Shown: positions 9,409-19,154, counted from the first letter of the stretch. The stretch is 64,000 nucleotides of DNA from Desulfosporosinus sp. FKB (GCF_002196705.1 NZ_NADJ01000036.1:169815-233814), one strand, 5' to 3'. Made by a program: numbers and translations. Notes: generated by a model from the letters alone, not told the origin.

Positions 9409-10773
9409 TCACTGCAGATACTCTCCACGCGGCGTCTTGATAATTCGCTGAATTTTTTCCTCAGTACCATTTTGGGCATTAAGATAAATGAGATAATCTT
9501 CACCCTGATATCGTCCCCGAAACTCATATGCATAAATTTCCTGATTACCGCTTTTGGCAATAACTGCCAGACGACTCTCTTGTATTTTAAAATTGGTGCG
9601 AAGTTTTTGTACGGCCTGGTTCATAGTAATCTTTGCCGGAAAGGTTCTTGTATGATGGAAGGCATAATAGGGTGCTGCATCAAGTCCAACCAGCTGTCCG
9701 TTATCTAAAGCCACCATTAATCGGACTTTATCTGGATAAAGTCTTACACCATTCTGCTCAGCGACTGCATCAAATTCTACATAGGATCCGAAGTCCTCAC
9801 TTGAAGTAATCACAAGATTCCAGCCAAGAGTTGTCAAAATCTTCTTAGCCCTCTGAGCAGCATCGTCAATACTTAGGGTACGTGGATTAATAGAACGTTG
9901 GTCCCGATAAAGGGTTACGACACCTCCTTGACGGCTGATCTCAAGGTAGGCATCCTTGTATTTCCAGGAATATCCTTTGAAATCGCCATTGGTTTCTCCG
10001 ACAAAGCCTGGAGCCGCATCGGCATAACCTACTTTGGTTAAAAAGCTCCGCGCTGCACTTTGGGCCTGTGTTTTGTTGACCTGTCCCGTCGGAAGACCCA
10101 GGGGTTTCTGGACAACCCTTGATGAATACTCACCAGTATAGGTGAAAGGAGGTAATTTTTGCAGACTTGCATCTAACTGATCTAATCCCGATCTAACGGA
10201 TTTAGACGACGCTTCCGAGCCGTCGGCTGCTGCTTCTGCGATTTGCGGCCCTCCAAACCCTAACTTTTGTCTCAGGGAGGGTCCAGGATCTGTCCAGGCT
10301 AAATTCTCTGTATCGATCCTCGACATAAGGGTTTGAACCTTTTGATTGACAGGTATCAATTGATCGTGCATCGCTTGAAGAGTTTTCGTATCATCGGCTG
10401 TAATCGTCCCTCCACCTGCCACTTTCTGGGCCAATGTCCTCGTAAAATCACCTGACTGCGTTAAAAACTGTCCAATGTAACTCAATCCCGCTTGATCAGC
10501 AGGAAGCTGCGAATAATCTTTTAGAGCACCTTCACTTTTACTCGATACCTCACTTAAGTAATATATCTGCTGGTTGGGAGTATTGGCAACGTTGCCCTTC
10601 GCCATAACTGTCTCCATTTGATCGAGATGACTCGCAAAATCGCTGAATGCCCTGCGGCTATTATTTTCCGAAGCAAGACGATAATCCCCTGCCAGGCGAT
10701 ATTCATTAATCCCCCAGCCTAAGGAGATCAAAAGAGCAACAGCCAAAGTTCCTATCCATATTCTTTTATGCAT
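9409..10773 (-). CDS. ypeB: Germination protein YpeB
   Basis: YpeB stabilises the spore cortex-lytic enzyme SleB and holds it inactive in dormant spores. The 454-residue protein starts with one membrane segment (about residues 5-20). A helical region follows, then PepSY-like repeats in the C-terminal half, including the SIDDAAQRAKKILTTLGWN and MNQAVQKLRTNFKI segments. It follows sleB by 11 bases in the same operon, the usual arrangement. In Bacillus the pair is made in the forespore under sigma-G; no promoter was assigned here. Confidence 0.93.
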   Translation of the reverse strand: MHKRIWIGTLAVALLISLGWGINEYRLAGDYRLASENNSRRAFSDFASHLDQMETVMAKGNVANTPNQQIYYLSEVSSKSEGALKDYSQLPADQAGLSYIGQFLTQSGDFTRTLAQKVAGGGTITADDTKTLQAMHDQLIPVNQKVQTLMSRIDTENLAWTDPGPSLRQKLGFGGPQIAEAAADGSEASSKSVRSGLDQLDASLQKLPPFTYTGEYSSRVVQKPLGLPTGQVNKTQAQSAARSFLTKVGYADAAPGFVGETNGDFKGYSWKYKDAYLEISRQGGVVTLYRDQRSINPRTLSIDDAAQRAKKILTTLGWNLVITSSEDFGSYVEFDAVAEQNGVRLYPDKVRLMVALDNGQLVGLDAAPYYAFHHTRTFPAKITMNQAVQKLRTNFKIQESRLAVIAKSGNQEIYAYEFRGRYQGEDYLIYLNAQNGTEEKIQRIIKTPRGEYLQ

Positions 10774-10784
10774 GTCTCTTCCTC

Positions 10785-11477
10785 CTACTTCGTAAAAATA
10801 TGATTTCCTATTTTGACGAGCTCAGGCCGGGACCAAATATATTTATTGGTCGTTTTTGCGGGGTTAAAAAAGAAGAGTGCACCTTTTGAAGGGTCAACCC
10901 CGCTTGCCGCTTCTTGAGCTGCGCGAAGGGAAGAAGCTGTCGGCGACAAATTAATTTGCCCATCATTAACACTTGAAAAGGCACCCGGCTGATAAATAAT
11001 GTCGGCTATTGTCTTGGGGAAAGCAGGATCTGATATTCGGTTAAGGATAACCGCAGCAACAGCAACCTGTCCTAGATAAGGTTCACCTCTGGCCTCACCA
11101 TTTACCGCATGGGCTAATAGATTAATATCAACATTCTTATAACCAATAGCCTTCCCCGAAGCGTTCGTACTTTGTCCCGTTAAACGTTTTAGTTCGCTGA
11201 TAGTTTTAGTCCCTGCCAAACCATCAACCTTTATACCGTGATCTTTCTGAAAGTTACGTATTGCTGCCTCAGTTTTGGTACCGAATTTCCCATCGATGGG
11301 ACCGACACCATAACCTAACTGTGCCAGCCCCTTTTGCATTTCTTGAACATCCGGGCCGCTGCTCCCTCTGCCCAGCAAGCGATCCCCTAAAGCCCCATAA
11401 GCAATGCCTGTTAGGGTAATACTAAGAATCAATCCCACGATGAGAACAATCCACCGAGATCTAAAACGCAAGATCAT
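10785..11477 (-). CDS. sleB: Spore cortex-lytic enzyme SleB
   Basis: SleB is a lytic transglycosylase that degrades muramic-lactam-containing cortex during germination. The 230-residue protein has an N-terminal signal or anchor segment (about residues 8-28), a peptidoglycan-binding domain (roughly 34-95, with the repeat LGYGVGPIDGKFGTKTEAAI), and a C-terminal hydrolase-2 domain (about 120-230). The catalytic Glu lies in AVNGEARGEPY. It is the first gene of a sleB-ypeB operon. Confidence 0.93.
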   Translation of the reverse strand: MILRFRSRWIVLIVGLILSITLTGIAYGALGDRLLGRGSSGPDVQEMQKGLAQLGYGVGPIDGKFGTKTEAAIRNFQKDHGIKVDGLAGTKTISELKRLTGQSTNASGKAIGYKNVDINLLAHAVNGEARGEPYLGQVAVAAVILNRISDPAFPKTIADIIYQPGAFSSVNDGQINLSPTASSLRAAQEAASGVDPSKGALFFFNPAKTTNKYIWSRPELVKIGNHIFTK

Positions 11478-11651
11478 ACCCTCACCTCACTTTTTAATAA
11501 TCATTAGTGTGGCAAAAGAGTAAGAAAATTATCCAACATATCTTCGAAATCTTCCGACCGAATAAACTGCTATTGATAAAATAATTGGCAGGTACTTTTT
11601 AAAAGCTTGTAGAAAAGATGTCAAAACAAAACAATTATTGGAGGGGATACT

Positions 11652-12527
11652 GTGAATTATGAAGGAATTCTCTATCGTCCGCCCAGTGAAGCCAGAAGCC
11701 TTATTCTCCAAATTACCGTCGGCTGTCGCCACAATGCCTGTACTTTTTGCACCATGTATAAAGACAAAACCTTTCGCATAAAATCGCGTTCAGAAATTAA
11801 GGCTATGATCACTGAAGGCTTAGTCCAGAACCCAAGAGCAGAGCGTGTTTTTTTGGCGGATGGGGATGCTCTGGCTGTTGACACCTCTCTGCTTCTGGAA
11901 ATTCTCGATCAACTTTATGCAAACTTCCCTAACCTTCAACGAGTCGGCATTTACGGAGGGCCCAAGGATATTCTCGCTAAAACACCTGAAGAGTTGGCCT
12001 CCCTGAAAGCACATGGGCTAACTATCGTTTATTTAGGTGTAGAAAGCGGAAATTCTGAAGTGCTAAACTTTGTCCGTAAGGGGGTCGACCCAGAACAAAT
12101 GATTAATGCCGGTCGTAAGCTCAAAGCAAGCGGCCTGATTGTCTCTTGTACTGTGATTATTGGTTTGGGCGGAAAGGCCTTAACCCAGGCTCATGCCCGC
12201 GATACTGCCCTGGTCATCAGTGAGATAGATCCTCAATATTTAGGTGCTTTGACCCTGATGGTAGAACCGGAAACCCCCTTGTACGAAGTTATTCAGCGAG
12301 GTGAATTTCAGCTTCTTGATCCCTGGGAATCTTTAACTGAACTCAGATCTATGCTGGAGAAACTTGATGTTTCCCACTGTATTTTCCGGAGCAATCATGC
12401 TTCCAATTACCTGCCTCTTCGCGCTGCGCTTCCTGAGGACCGCACCTCAATTCTAAAAACCCTTGATACAGTTTTAGAAAACTCTGCCCTTGACGAATTG
12501 CGTCCGGATTATTGGCGAGGACTCTAA
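11652..12527 (+). CDS. Radical SAM protein with CX4CX2C cluster motif
   Basis: The N-terminal segment TVGCRHNACTFCTMYKD carries the three Cys ligands of a [4Fe-4S] cluster spaced CX4CX2C, one residue longer than the canonical CX3CX2C. It is followed by a TIM-barrel core with the glycine-rich YLGVESGNSEVL segment. The 291-residue enzyme lacks an obvious auxiliary-cluster domain. The start is GTG at 11652 with a GGAGGGG site. Substrate and reaction are unknown. It is a lone plus-strand gene between two minus-strand transcription units. Confidence 0.85.
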   Translation: MNYEGILYRPPSEARSLILQITVGCRHNACTFCTMYKDKTFRIKSRSEIKAMITEGLVQNPRAERVFLADGDALAVDTSLLLEILDQLYANFPNLQRVGIYGGPKDILAKTPEELASLKAHGLTIVYLGVESGNSEVLNFVRKGVDPEQMINAGRKLKASGLIVSCTVIIGLGGKALTQAHARDTALVISEIDPQYLGALTLMVEPETPLYEVIQRGEFQLLDPWESLTELRSMLEKLDVSHCIFRSNHASNYLPLRAALPEDRTSILKTLDTVLENSALDELRPDYWRGL

Positions 12528-12545
12528 GAGAACTTACGCTAAAAC

Positions 12546-12584
12546 AGAAGGCAAAGAATCATTTTAACCGATTCTTTGCCTTCT
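12546..12584 (-). terminator. Hairpin shared by two convergent genes
   Basis: Perfect 15-bp arms AGAAGGCAAAGAATC and GATTCTTTGCCTTCT flank a 9-base loop. On the minus strand it is followed by GTTTTAG. The first arm on that strand encodes the last residues (RRQRI) of the glycosyltransferase gene. On the plus strand it follows the radical SAM gene by 18 bases. Confidence 0.7.
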
Positions 12585-13715
12585 GCTTGACGTTATCACC
12601 AATTGTAACATTTCTTCAACTGCTCGTTCTGCGGAATGTCCTTCAGAGACCATTGCCGCTTTAGTACGCATCCTTTCGATCTCCTCAGGATGTTCTAAAA
12701 AGTAACGCAGCCTTTGATCTAACTCTTCCTCACTTTCAGCGATGCATCCAGCCCCAACCTCTCTGATATACTGTGCGTTTTCTTCCTCTTGTCCGGGAAT
12801 CGGCCTGAAAATTACCAGAGGCAAGTGTTTCGTCAAGGCTTCCGATACCGTTAATCCCCCAGCTTTCGTAATAATCAAGTCAGAAACAGACATCAATTCT
12901 TCAACATTATGTGCAAATCTATAGCGCAGCAAGGGATTTCGGGCCTCTGCGATCACTTCGTCTAAAGAATTATAGAGTTTGTCATTATGTCCACATACAA
13001 TAAGGCATTGAACAGGTACTTGAGAATTAGCCAGCTTCTGGCAAATTCTTTTGGTGCTTTCACATACTCCATAAGAACTGCCCATGAATAAGACGGTTGG
13101 TAGACCTAGCGTTAATCCCAATGTTTTACATATAGACAAACGATCGGCATTATATTCAAATCTTGGACTAACAGGAATACCTGTTACATGGATATTTTGA
13201 GCCTGTATCCCCCAAGACATCAACAGATCCTTAACTTTAGCACAAGCTACTATATAGCAATCAACTCCCGGGTGAACCCAATGGCTGTGGGCCGTATAAT
13301 CTGTGATTACTGTAGCCACCGGAACAAGCAGAATCTGTTTAACTCTTAATTGGGCGAGAATCGAAGATACAGTCGGGTAAGTACAAACAATTAAGTCCGG
13401 TTTAACTTGCTGAATGTAATTGAGAAAATTACTCCGCCCAATTTGATTTAACAACCGTTGACTCATCGATTGCGGCTGCTTCTTGCCCGTTTTATAATAA
13501 AAACGGCCCCAGAGTTTTGGAGCTCTTCTGAGAAGCCCGCTATAAAAATCTTTTATGATGGAGTTAACTCTTATATTTAAAAATGCACCGAAATCCAAAT
13601 GAATAATTTCAGCAGAAGGCACTTTCATCTTTATTCCTTCAATAACGGCTTCAGCCGCTCTCAAATGTCCATTGCCAAACGAGGCGGAAAATACGAGAAC
13701 CCTAAGTTCTTTCAA
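12564..13715 (-). CDS. MGDG synthase / UgtP-like glycosyltransferase
   Basis: The 383-residue protein has the layout of processive diacylglycerol glycosyltransferases. The N-terminal MGDG-synthase domain has VFSASFGNGHLRAAEAV, where the GNGH motif binds acceptor or phosphate. The C-terminal GT28 domain has LFMGSSYGVCES and the sugar-nucleotide segment ITKAGGLTVSEAL. Homologues add glucose or galactose to diacylglycerol at the inner membrane leaflet, giving glycolipids and teichoic acid anchors. Sugar specificity cannot be read here. It is monocistronic as far as can be seen. Confidence 0.85.
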   Translation of the reverse strand: MKELRVLVFSASFGNGHLRAAEAVIEGIKMKVPSAEIIHLDFGAFLNIRVNSIIKDFYSGLLRRAPKLWGRFYYKTGKKQPQSMSQRLLNQIGRSNFLNYIQQVKPDLIVCTYPTVSSILAQLRVKQILLVPVATVITDYTAHSHWVHPGVDCYIVACAKVKDLLMSWGIQAQNIHVTGIPVSPRFEYNADRLSICKTLGLTLGLPTVLFMGSSYGVCESTKRICQKLANSQVPVQCLIVCGHNDKLYNSLDEVIAEARNPLLRYRFAHNVEELMSVSDLIITKAGGLTVSEALTKHLPLVIFRPIPGQEEENAQYIREVGAGCIAESEEELDQRLRYFLEHPEEIERMRTKAAMVSEGHSAERAVEEMLQLVITSSRRQRIG

Positions 13716-13892
13716 AGTCGGCCCTCCCTCTCATAGACTAACCTGATACGAATCTTATCTTCGTGGTACCTGTTTCTATTATAGGGATTACCCTTCAAAA
13801 AAGAAAGGAAATTAAAAGTATCTGCTAAATTAAAACACTTTCTTAACAACCGTCAAGAAGAATCAGCAAAATAACAAAGGAGCACAAAAATC

Positions 13893-14372
13893 ATGCGTAA
13901 AACCAATGCTGCACGTATCCTCGATCAATTGAAACTATCTTATGAACTTAAAGAATACCCTGTCGATGAATCAGACTTATCGGCAATTTCCGTTGCTCAA
14001 AAGGTAGGTCTTCCCATCGAACAAGTTTATAAAACCCTAGTCGCCCGCGGCGATAAGACCGGAGTCATTGTAGCCTGTATCCAAGGTGATCTTGAACTCC
14101 ATCTGAAGGCTCTTGCCGCTCTGAGCGGAAATAAAAAAGTAGAGGTTGTCCCTCTTAAAGAAGTCCAACCTCTGACCGGATATATTCGGGGCGGTGTATC
14201 GCCGCTTGGCATGAAGAAATCCTACCCCACCTTTATTGATTCTGCAGTTACTGTCCAAGAAAAGGTTGCTGTCAGCGCCGGTCTGCGCGGACTTCAGATC
14301 TTCCTGCCTTCATCCGACTTAATTAAGGCTGCAAAAGCACAAGTCGGCAAGATCACAACCGAACCCAGCTAA
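13893..14372 (+). CDS. ybaK: Cys-tRNA(Pro)/Cys-tRNA(Cys) deacylase YbaK
   Basis: YbaK hydrolyses Cys mischarged onto tRNA-Pro, a trans-editing step. The 159-residue protein is the usual length of the YbaK/EbsC family. Landmarks are NAARILDQLKLSYELKEYPVD at the start, QVYKTLVARGD with the conserved lysine, and GGVSPLGMKK, a signature of the YbaK rather than the ProX branch. An AAGGAG site precedes the ATG. It converges on glnS, separated by a palindromic repeat. Confidence 0.9.
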   Translation: MRKTNAARILDQLKLSYELKEYPVDESDLSAISVAQKVGLPIEQVYKTLVARGDKTGVIVACIQGDLELHLKALAALSGNKKVEVVPLKEVQPLTGYIRGGVSPLGMKKSYPTFIDSAVTVQEKVAVSAGLRGLQIFLPSSDLIKAAKAQVGKITTEPS

Positions 14373-14424
14373 TTTATCCAAGCGTAAGACTCCCGCTTCG
14401 AGAAGTGGGAGTCATTCCCATGCC
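14373..14424 (-). repeat. IS200/IS605 right-end-like palindromic module, copy 2
   Basis: The hairpin GACTCCCACTTC-TCG-AAGCGGGAGTC is followed on the minus strand by TTACGCTTGGATAAA. It fills the whole gap between the convergent ybaK and glnS stops and may serve both as a terminator, although no T-run follows. Confidence 0.6.
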
Positions 14425-16083
14425 TTACTTCGGAAGTTCAAAGGAGCTTTTCAGAGATACAATACGATTGAACACGAGATGATCCGCTGAAGAATACAAA
14501 GGATCAACATTAAAATAACCATGCCTAAAGAATTGGAATTTGTCTTGAGATTTTGAGGTTTTCATAGTTGGTTCTACAAAACCATCAGCGATCTCCAAAG
14601 AGTGGGGATTAATATGCTCTAAAAAGGAAGTTCCATCATCGGTCTCATTTTCTAAAATCAGAGGTTCATATAAGCGAAATTCTGCCGGGACAGCATGTCG
14701 GGCATCTACCCAGTGAATCGTACCTTTAACTTTTCTTCCCGTAAAGCCTGTGCCGCTCTTAGTTTCCGGATCGTAGGTGCAATGGAGCTCTATTACTCTC
14801 CCAGATTCATCCTTAACAATCTCATTACATTTAATGAAATAGGCATTTTTCAAACGTACTTCGTTGCCAAGATAAAGCCGATGATATTTTGGCGGCGGAT
14901 TCTCTGCAAAGTCATCCTGTTCAATATAAATCTCCCGGGAAAAAGGAATCATGCGAACACCCATTTCCGGATTTTCGGGATTGTTTTCCGCTTCCAGCAT
15001 CTCAGCTTGATCTTCCGGGTAATTCGTAATGACTACCTTTAACGGCTTCAGAACGGCCATAGTGCGCGGTGCTTTGAGTTTTAAATCTTCTCGAATAAAA
15101 TGTTCCAGCATTTTAGTGTCAACCACACTGTCTGCTTTCGCAACCCCTATTTCCCGGGCAAAATTGCGCATTGCCTCAGGAGTATACCCTCTTCGTCGAA
15201 GCCCGGAAATCGTCGGCATCCGCGGATCGTTCCAGCCATCAACAATCTTTTCTTCAACAAGTTGTTTAAGCTTACGCTTACTCATAACCGTATTTGTAAG
15301 ATTCAAGCGGGCAAATTCATATTGGTGCGGCACGTTTTCCATTTCACATTCCCGCACTATCCAGTCATACAAAGGACGATGGTCTTCAAATTCCAAAGTA
15401 CAGATCGAATGAGTAACACCTTCAATTGCATCTTCCAAAGGATGGGCAAAATCATACATAGGATAGATACACCATTTATCGCCGGTATTATGGTGGGATG
15501 CGTGAGCTATCCTATAAAGGACAGGATCGCGCAAATTAATGTTCGGAGAGGCCATGTCAATTTTCGCCCGTAATACCTTTTCTCCGTCTTTAAAAGCTCC
15601 GCGCCGCATTTCCTCGAAGAGTTCCAGATTCTCTTCAACAGATCGCTCCCGCCAAGGACTTGGCTGTCCTGGTTCCGTCAGAGACCCTCTTGTTTTCCTG
15701 ATTTCCTCTGCAGTCAAATCGCAGACGTAGGCTTTTCCCTTTTTAATTAGCAAAATGGCACGGTTATACATTTCCTCAAAATAGTTCGAAGCAAAAAACA
15801 ATTCATCCCATTGATATCCCAGCCACTGAACATCTTCTTTAATGGACTCGACATATTCTGTATCTTCTTTTGTAGGGTTTGTATCATCAAAACGCAGATG
15901 AGTTTTTCCTTTGAATTCATCGGCCAATTCAAAATTAAGAATAATTGATTTTGCATGCCCTATATGTAAATAGCCGTTAGGCTCCGGTGGAAAACGGGTA
16001 ACAACATGGTCGGCTTTACCCGCTTTAAAATCTTCAAGAATGATGTTTCTTAGGAAATTCGATGAGGATTTATGTTCCATCAT
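14425..16083 (-). CDS. glnS: Glutaminyl-tRNA synthetase
   Basis: GlnRS charges tRNA-Gln directly. The protein (about 552 residues) has the class I HIGH motif in [15 protein letters not shown] and the KMSKS equivalent as VMSKRKL. The C-terminal beta-barrel anticodon domains follow, ending with [12 protein letters not shown]. GlnRS is uncommon in Firmicutes, which mostly form Gln-tRNA via GatCAB, so the gene may descend from transfer. The start is taken at ATG 16083 after an AGAAAGG site. Family assignment is firm; the transfer is inference. Confidence 0.96.
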   Translation of the reverse strand: MMEHKSSSNFLRNIILEDFKAGKADHVVTRFPPEPNGYLHIGHAKSIILNFELADEFKGKTHLRFDDTNPTKEDTEYVESIKEDVQWLGYQWDELFFASNYFEEMYNRAILLIKKGKAYVCDLTAEEIRKTRGSLTEPGQPSPWRERSVEENLELFEEMRRGAFKDGEKVLRAKIDMASPNINLRDPVLYRIAHASHHNTGDKWCIYPMYDFAHPLEDAIEGVTHSICTLEFEDHRPLYDWIVRECEMENVPHQYEFARLNLTNTVMSKRKLKQLVEEKIVDGWNDPRMPTISGLRRRGYTPEAMRNFAREIGVAKADSVVDTKMLEHFIREDLKLKAPRTMAVLKPLKVVITNYPEDQAEMLEAENNPENPEMGVRMIPFSREIYIEQDDFAENPPPKYHRLYLGNEVRLKNAYFIKCNEIVKDESGRVIELHCTYDPETKSGTGFTGRKVKGTIHWVDARHAVPAEFRLYEPLILENETDDGTSFLEHINPHSLEIADGFVEPTMKTSKSQDKFQFFRHGYFNVDPLYSSADHLVFNRIVSLKSSFELPK

Positions 16084-16301
16084 GATCAACCTTTCTAAAT
16101 CGTGTGATCCTGTTTGTGCTTATTTATCCTTAATATTAAATAATACATTATACCTGAAAAGAGTTCAACTTTATGTTTTGAACTTTATCGTTCTAAACCC
16201 ACTAAAGGTTCCACTATACTCAGAAAAGCTTGCATCTTAGAAAATAATCTCTGACACAAGCAATTCTTCGCACTCTACCAATAGTATGCAGTTCTTCAAC
16301 A

Positions 16302-16352
16302 GTTTATCCAATCGTAAGACTCCGCATCTACGACTGGGAGTGATGCCCGAGT
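16302..16352 (-). repeat. IS200/IS605 right-end-like palindromic module, copy 3
   Basis: On the minus strand ACTCCCAGTCGTAGATGCGGAGT is followed by CTTACGATTGGATAAA, immediately after the htrA stop. The stem is less perfect than in other copies. Confidence 0.55.
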
Positions 16353-17507
16353 TTACTGAGATTTAATCTCTGTCAATGTCACGGACACATCTAAACTCTT
16401 ATTATTGCGGAATATTGTAACGGTTACTTTATCCCCTGCCTTATATTTGAACAATTCATGCGTCAACTCCAAAGAGCTCTTAATGTCTTTGCCATTAATT
16501 TTTGTGACAATATCGCCTGCTGCAATACCGGCTCTCTGGGCCGGTCCTCCCAAAACGACTTTGGAAACGTAGGCCCCGGCAGGCCAACCTCTTTGACTTG
16601 CATATTCTGCTGTGTAGCGCGGGTCGATCTGCACATTTAAGCCTGCATGACTGGCATACCCTTTTGCAATTAATTGTTCAATCGTTGGCAAAGCATCCGA
16701 GATGGGGATGGCAAACCCCATTCCCTCAAAGCCCTGTTCCTGATTTTTGGCTGAATTAATGCCGATAACTTGACCTTGATAATTAACAAGAGGACCTCCG
16801 CTGTTTCCCGGATTAATAGCGGCATCTGTCTGGATAAGATTAAAACTCGATTCACCAGGAATATCCAATATCCGATTCGTTGCTGATACCACTCCTGTCG
16901 TAACAGAACGGGCAAATTCTTGACCTCCCGGATTACCGATAGCCACTACAGGTTCTCCAACTTGAAGTTTTGTAGAATCTCCTTCTTGGGTTGCCGTTAA
17001 TTTGCTGGTATCGCTTATTTGTACCACGGCTAAATCCGTGCGGTCATCAGCGCCTACTAACTTTGCATTGAGATTACGTCCATCTGCCAGACTGACAACC
17101 AGTTTTTCCGCTCCGGTTACTACGTGATTATTAGTAACAATATAACCGTGCTGCGCATCAATAATAAAGCCTGAACCACTGCCTGCTTCTGTTAGGCCTC
17201 CACCGCCGAACAACGATCCTTGGGATTGAAAATTGGCGATTCCTACAACGGCAGGGCCGACTGCTTTGGCAATTTGTACTACTGGGAAATTAGCTGTACT
17301 CCCTGTATTAATGGACGGAGTTGTTCCCGGTCCGTTTAAAATGACTTGATTCGTTGGAGACGCCTGTTTATTTCCATATACGGAAGGAATTAAGGCAACT
17401 GCAATAATTCCGCCTATCGCAGCGCTGATTACGGCAATCACCAGGGTTGAAAGGAAACTTGGCCTTCTTTTCTTTGAGTAATCATTTTGGTCGTTATAAT
17501 AACTCAT
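16353..17507 (-). CDS. htrA: HtrA/DegP-type membrane-anchored serine protease
   Basis: This is a quality-control protease acting outside the membrane. The 384-residue protein has a short cytosolic tail and one transmembrane segment (about residues 20-42). A trypsin-like domain follows with the triad H128 (TNNHVV), D158 (DRTDLAV) and S236 (NPGNSGGP), then one PDZ domain (about 285-380). It lies just downstream of walJ, the same order (yycJ-htrA) as at the end of walRK operons in Bacillus, although walRK themselves are not in the window. Confidence 0.93.
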   Translation of the reverse strand: MSYYNDQNDYSKKRRPSFLSTLVIAVISAAIGGIIAVALIPSVYGNKQASPTNQVILNGPGTTPSINTGSTANFPVVQIAKAVGPAVVGIANFQSQGSLFGGGGLTEAGSGSGFIIDAQHGYIVTNNHVVTGAEKLVVSLADGRNLNAKLVGADDRTDLAVVQISDTSKLTATQEGDSTKLQVGEPVVAIGNPGGQEFARSVTTGVVSATNRILDIPGESSFNLIQTDAAINPGNSGGPLVNYQGQVIGINSAKNQEQGFEGMGFAIPISDALPTIEQLIAKGYASHAGLNVQIDPRYTAEYASQRGWPAGAYVSKVVLGGPAQRAGIAAGDIVTKINGKDIKSSLELTHELFKYKAGDKVTVTIFRNNKSLDVSVTLTEIKSQ

Positions 17508-17527
17508 AGATACCCTCCTTACCTTAA

Positions 17528-18337
17528 TTATTCCCGCAAAATAATTAGTTCATGCGGAGTATGGCGTGGGGCTACATGTACTTTTACCTCAGGGCACGTT
17601 TGGGAAACCTTCGATTCCTTGAGGATATTCAGTACAGTTGACAAGGCGATTTCAGGAGTGTTGTTCTCCTCACTTAGATGGGCCAGCACGACCCGTTGGG
17701 TATTCTCTTGAATCCACTCCGTTAATCCTCTTGCCAATTGAGAATTTTCCAGGTGTCCAAAATGTCCGCTGATACGTTTCTTTAAATACGCCGGATATGG
17801 ACCGTTATGCAGCTTTTCATCATCGTAATTTGCCTCGACAACAAATCCGTCACAGCCCTTTAAATATCGGTTCATCTCATCAGTTATTCTGCCGCTGTCA
17901 GTAGCAATTCCCACCATTAAGTGGCTCTTGCCCCCTTTTCCCGGCCGCAGGATTTTTAAGCCATAACTTTCGCAGCTGTCATGAGATGTGGGATAGAGCA
18001 ACACGTCAAGACCCGCGCAGGTGAAGGACGCACTAACTTCGACACACTGATTCCCCGCAAGCTTTCCTAAGAAACGGCCCATGGCCTTCCATAGACCGGC
18101 AGTTGCATAAACAGGAATTTTCAACTTTCGAGCCAGGATACCGACTCCCCGAATATGATCAATATGTTCATGAGTTACGATAATTCCCTCAATTTCCGAT
18201 TCAGCAATATTAAGCTGAGCAAGATTCGTTAATAAACTCTTGCCGCTTACCCCACAATCCACGAGCAGATGCCTGTGTCCTTCACCGACAAGGATTGCAT
18301 TTCCCGAACTTCCGCTGGCCAACGTTGTAAAATGCAA
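17528..18337 (-). CDS. walJ: WalJ/YycJ metallo-beta-lactamase-fold hydrolase
   Basis: The 269-residue protein has the metal-binding signature THEHIDHIRG (HxHxDH) preceded by SGSSGNAILV and VDCGVSGK. This is the YycJ branch of the metallo-beta-lactamase fold. The B. subtilis homologue is a DNA exonuclease linked to mismatch repair and to coordinating wall synthesis with division. It precedes htrA by 20 bases in one operon. Function is inferred from the family. Confidence 0.9.
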   Translation of the reverse strand: MHFTTLASGSSGNAILVGEGHRHLLVDCGVSGKSLLTNLAQLNIAESEIEGIIVTHEHIDHIRGVGILARKLKIPVYATAGLWKAMGRFLGKLAGNQCVEVSASFTCAGLDVLLYPTSHDSCESYGLKILRPGKGGKSHLMVGIATDSGRITDEMNRYLKGCDGFVVEANYDDEKLHNGPYPAYLKKRISGHFGHLENSQLARGLTEWIQENTQRVVLAHLSEENNTPEIALSTVLNILKESKVSQTCPEVKVHVAPRHTPHELIILRE

Positions 18338-18382
18338 GATACGTCTCCTCCATCTGATGTTCTCTAATTCTCTGTGAGTGAG

Positions 18383-19087
18383 TTACTTACCTGCCGGTGC
18401 GGGAGTTGAGGTCCCCTTATTCAGAGCCGGATTTGGGTTGGATATACCACCCGATGTCGCGTTAGATCCTTTAAGCTGACTTTGGGCCTGGCTGATCATG
18501 GCAGCAATTTGATCCTTTACCGTACCCGCAGGAGCTGCCTTCTCCGCTTTCTGCCACTGGACAATAGCCCCGGATAAATCGTTTTCCGCATACGCAAGAA
18601 ATATACCATAATTCACTAAACCATTAACAAAGTCCGGCTTGAGGCTCAAAGCTTCTTGATATGTTTTCTCTGCCAAAGCATTTTGACCGCTCTTAAAGGC
18701 TGAAGTTGCCATATCTACCATGACATTGGGATCCTTGTTGACCTTTAAGACGTTTTGATATGCTGCTACCGCCTGCTTATAGTTTTCTGCCGACTCTGAA
18801 GGCGCTGCCGTTTCTGCCTCCGAGCCCGCATCATAATATTCATCGCCAAGATCCTTTTGCAGAGCAACGTTGCTCGGATCCTTCTTGGCCCTCGCGGCTA
18901 AATCAGCCAAACGCGCCTTCTTTGCCTGATAATCCGCAGCAGTGTTCACGGAATTCGTTGCTGAGTTTTGGTTGGGAACCTGAATTCCGCTGCCGCCAAA
19001 AAACAAAGCAAATCCCGAACCTACCATAGCGATGATTATGAGGCTCACGAGAATGATAGCAAAAACGCGGTATTTACCTTTCCTCAA
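18383..19087 (-). CDS. Membrane-anchored TPR protein
   Basis: The 234-residue protein has an N-terminal transmembrane segment (about residues 8-30). Tetratricopeptide-type helical pairs follow, for example NYKQAVAAYQNVLKVN and AEKTYQEALSLKPDFVNGLVNYG, then a low-complexity tail rich in Gly, Pro, Ala and Thr. It probably scaffolds partner proteins at the outer membrane face. No specific function is recognised. It is encoded just upstream of walJ-htrA. Confidence 0.75.
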   Translation of the reverse strand: MRKGKYRVFAIILVSLIIIAMVGSGFALFFGGSGIQVPNQNSATNSVNTAADYQAKKARLADLAARAKKDPSNVALQKDLGDEYYDAGSEAETAAPSESAENYKQAVAAYQNVLKVNKDPNVMVDMATSAFKSGQNALAEKTYQEALSLKPDFVNGLVNYGIFLAYAENDLSGAIVQWQKAEKAAPAGTVKDQIAAMISQAQSQLKGSNATSGGISNPNPALNKGTSTPAPAGK

Positions 19088-19154
19088 ACCTCCCGCCTCC
19101 CAATCCTGTTTTCCAATTATTGTAACACACTTGCTTTATCTGCCCAACCCAAAG

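Noticed and set aside
16090..16240. Plus-strand frame upstream of glnS
   Set aside because: AT-rich spacer with no ribosome site; a weak AGTTCAA/TTGAACT hairpin near 16162-16184 is all that can be seen.
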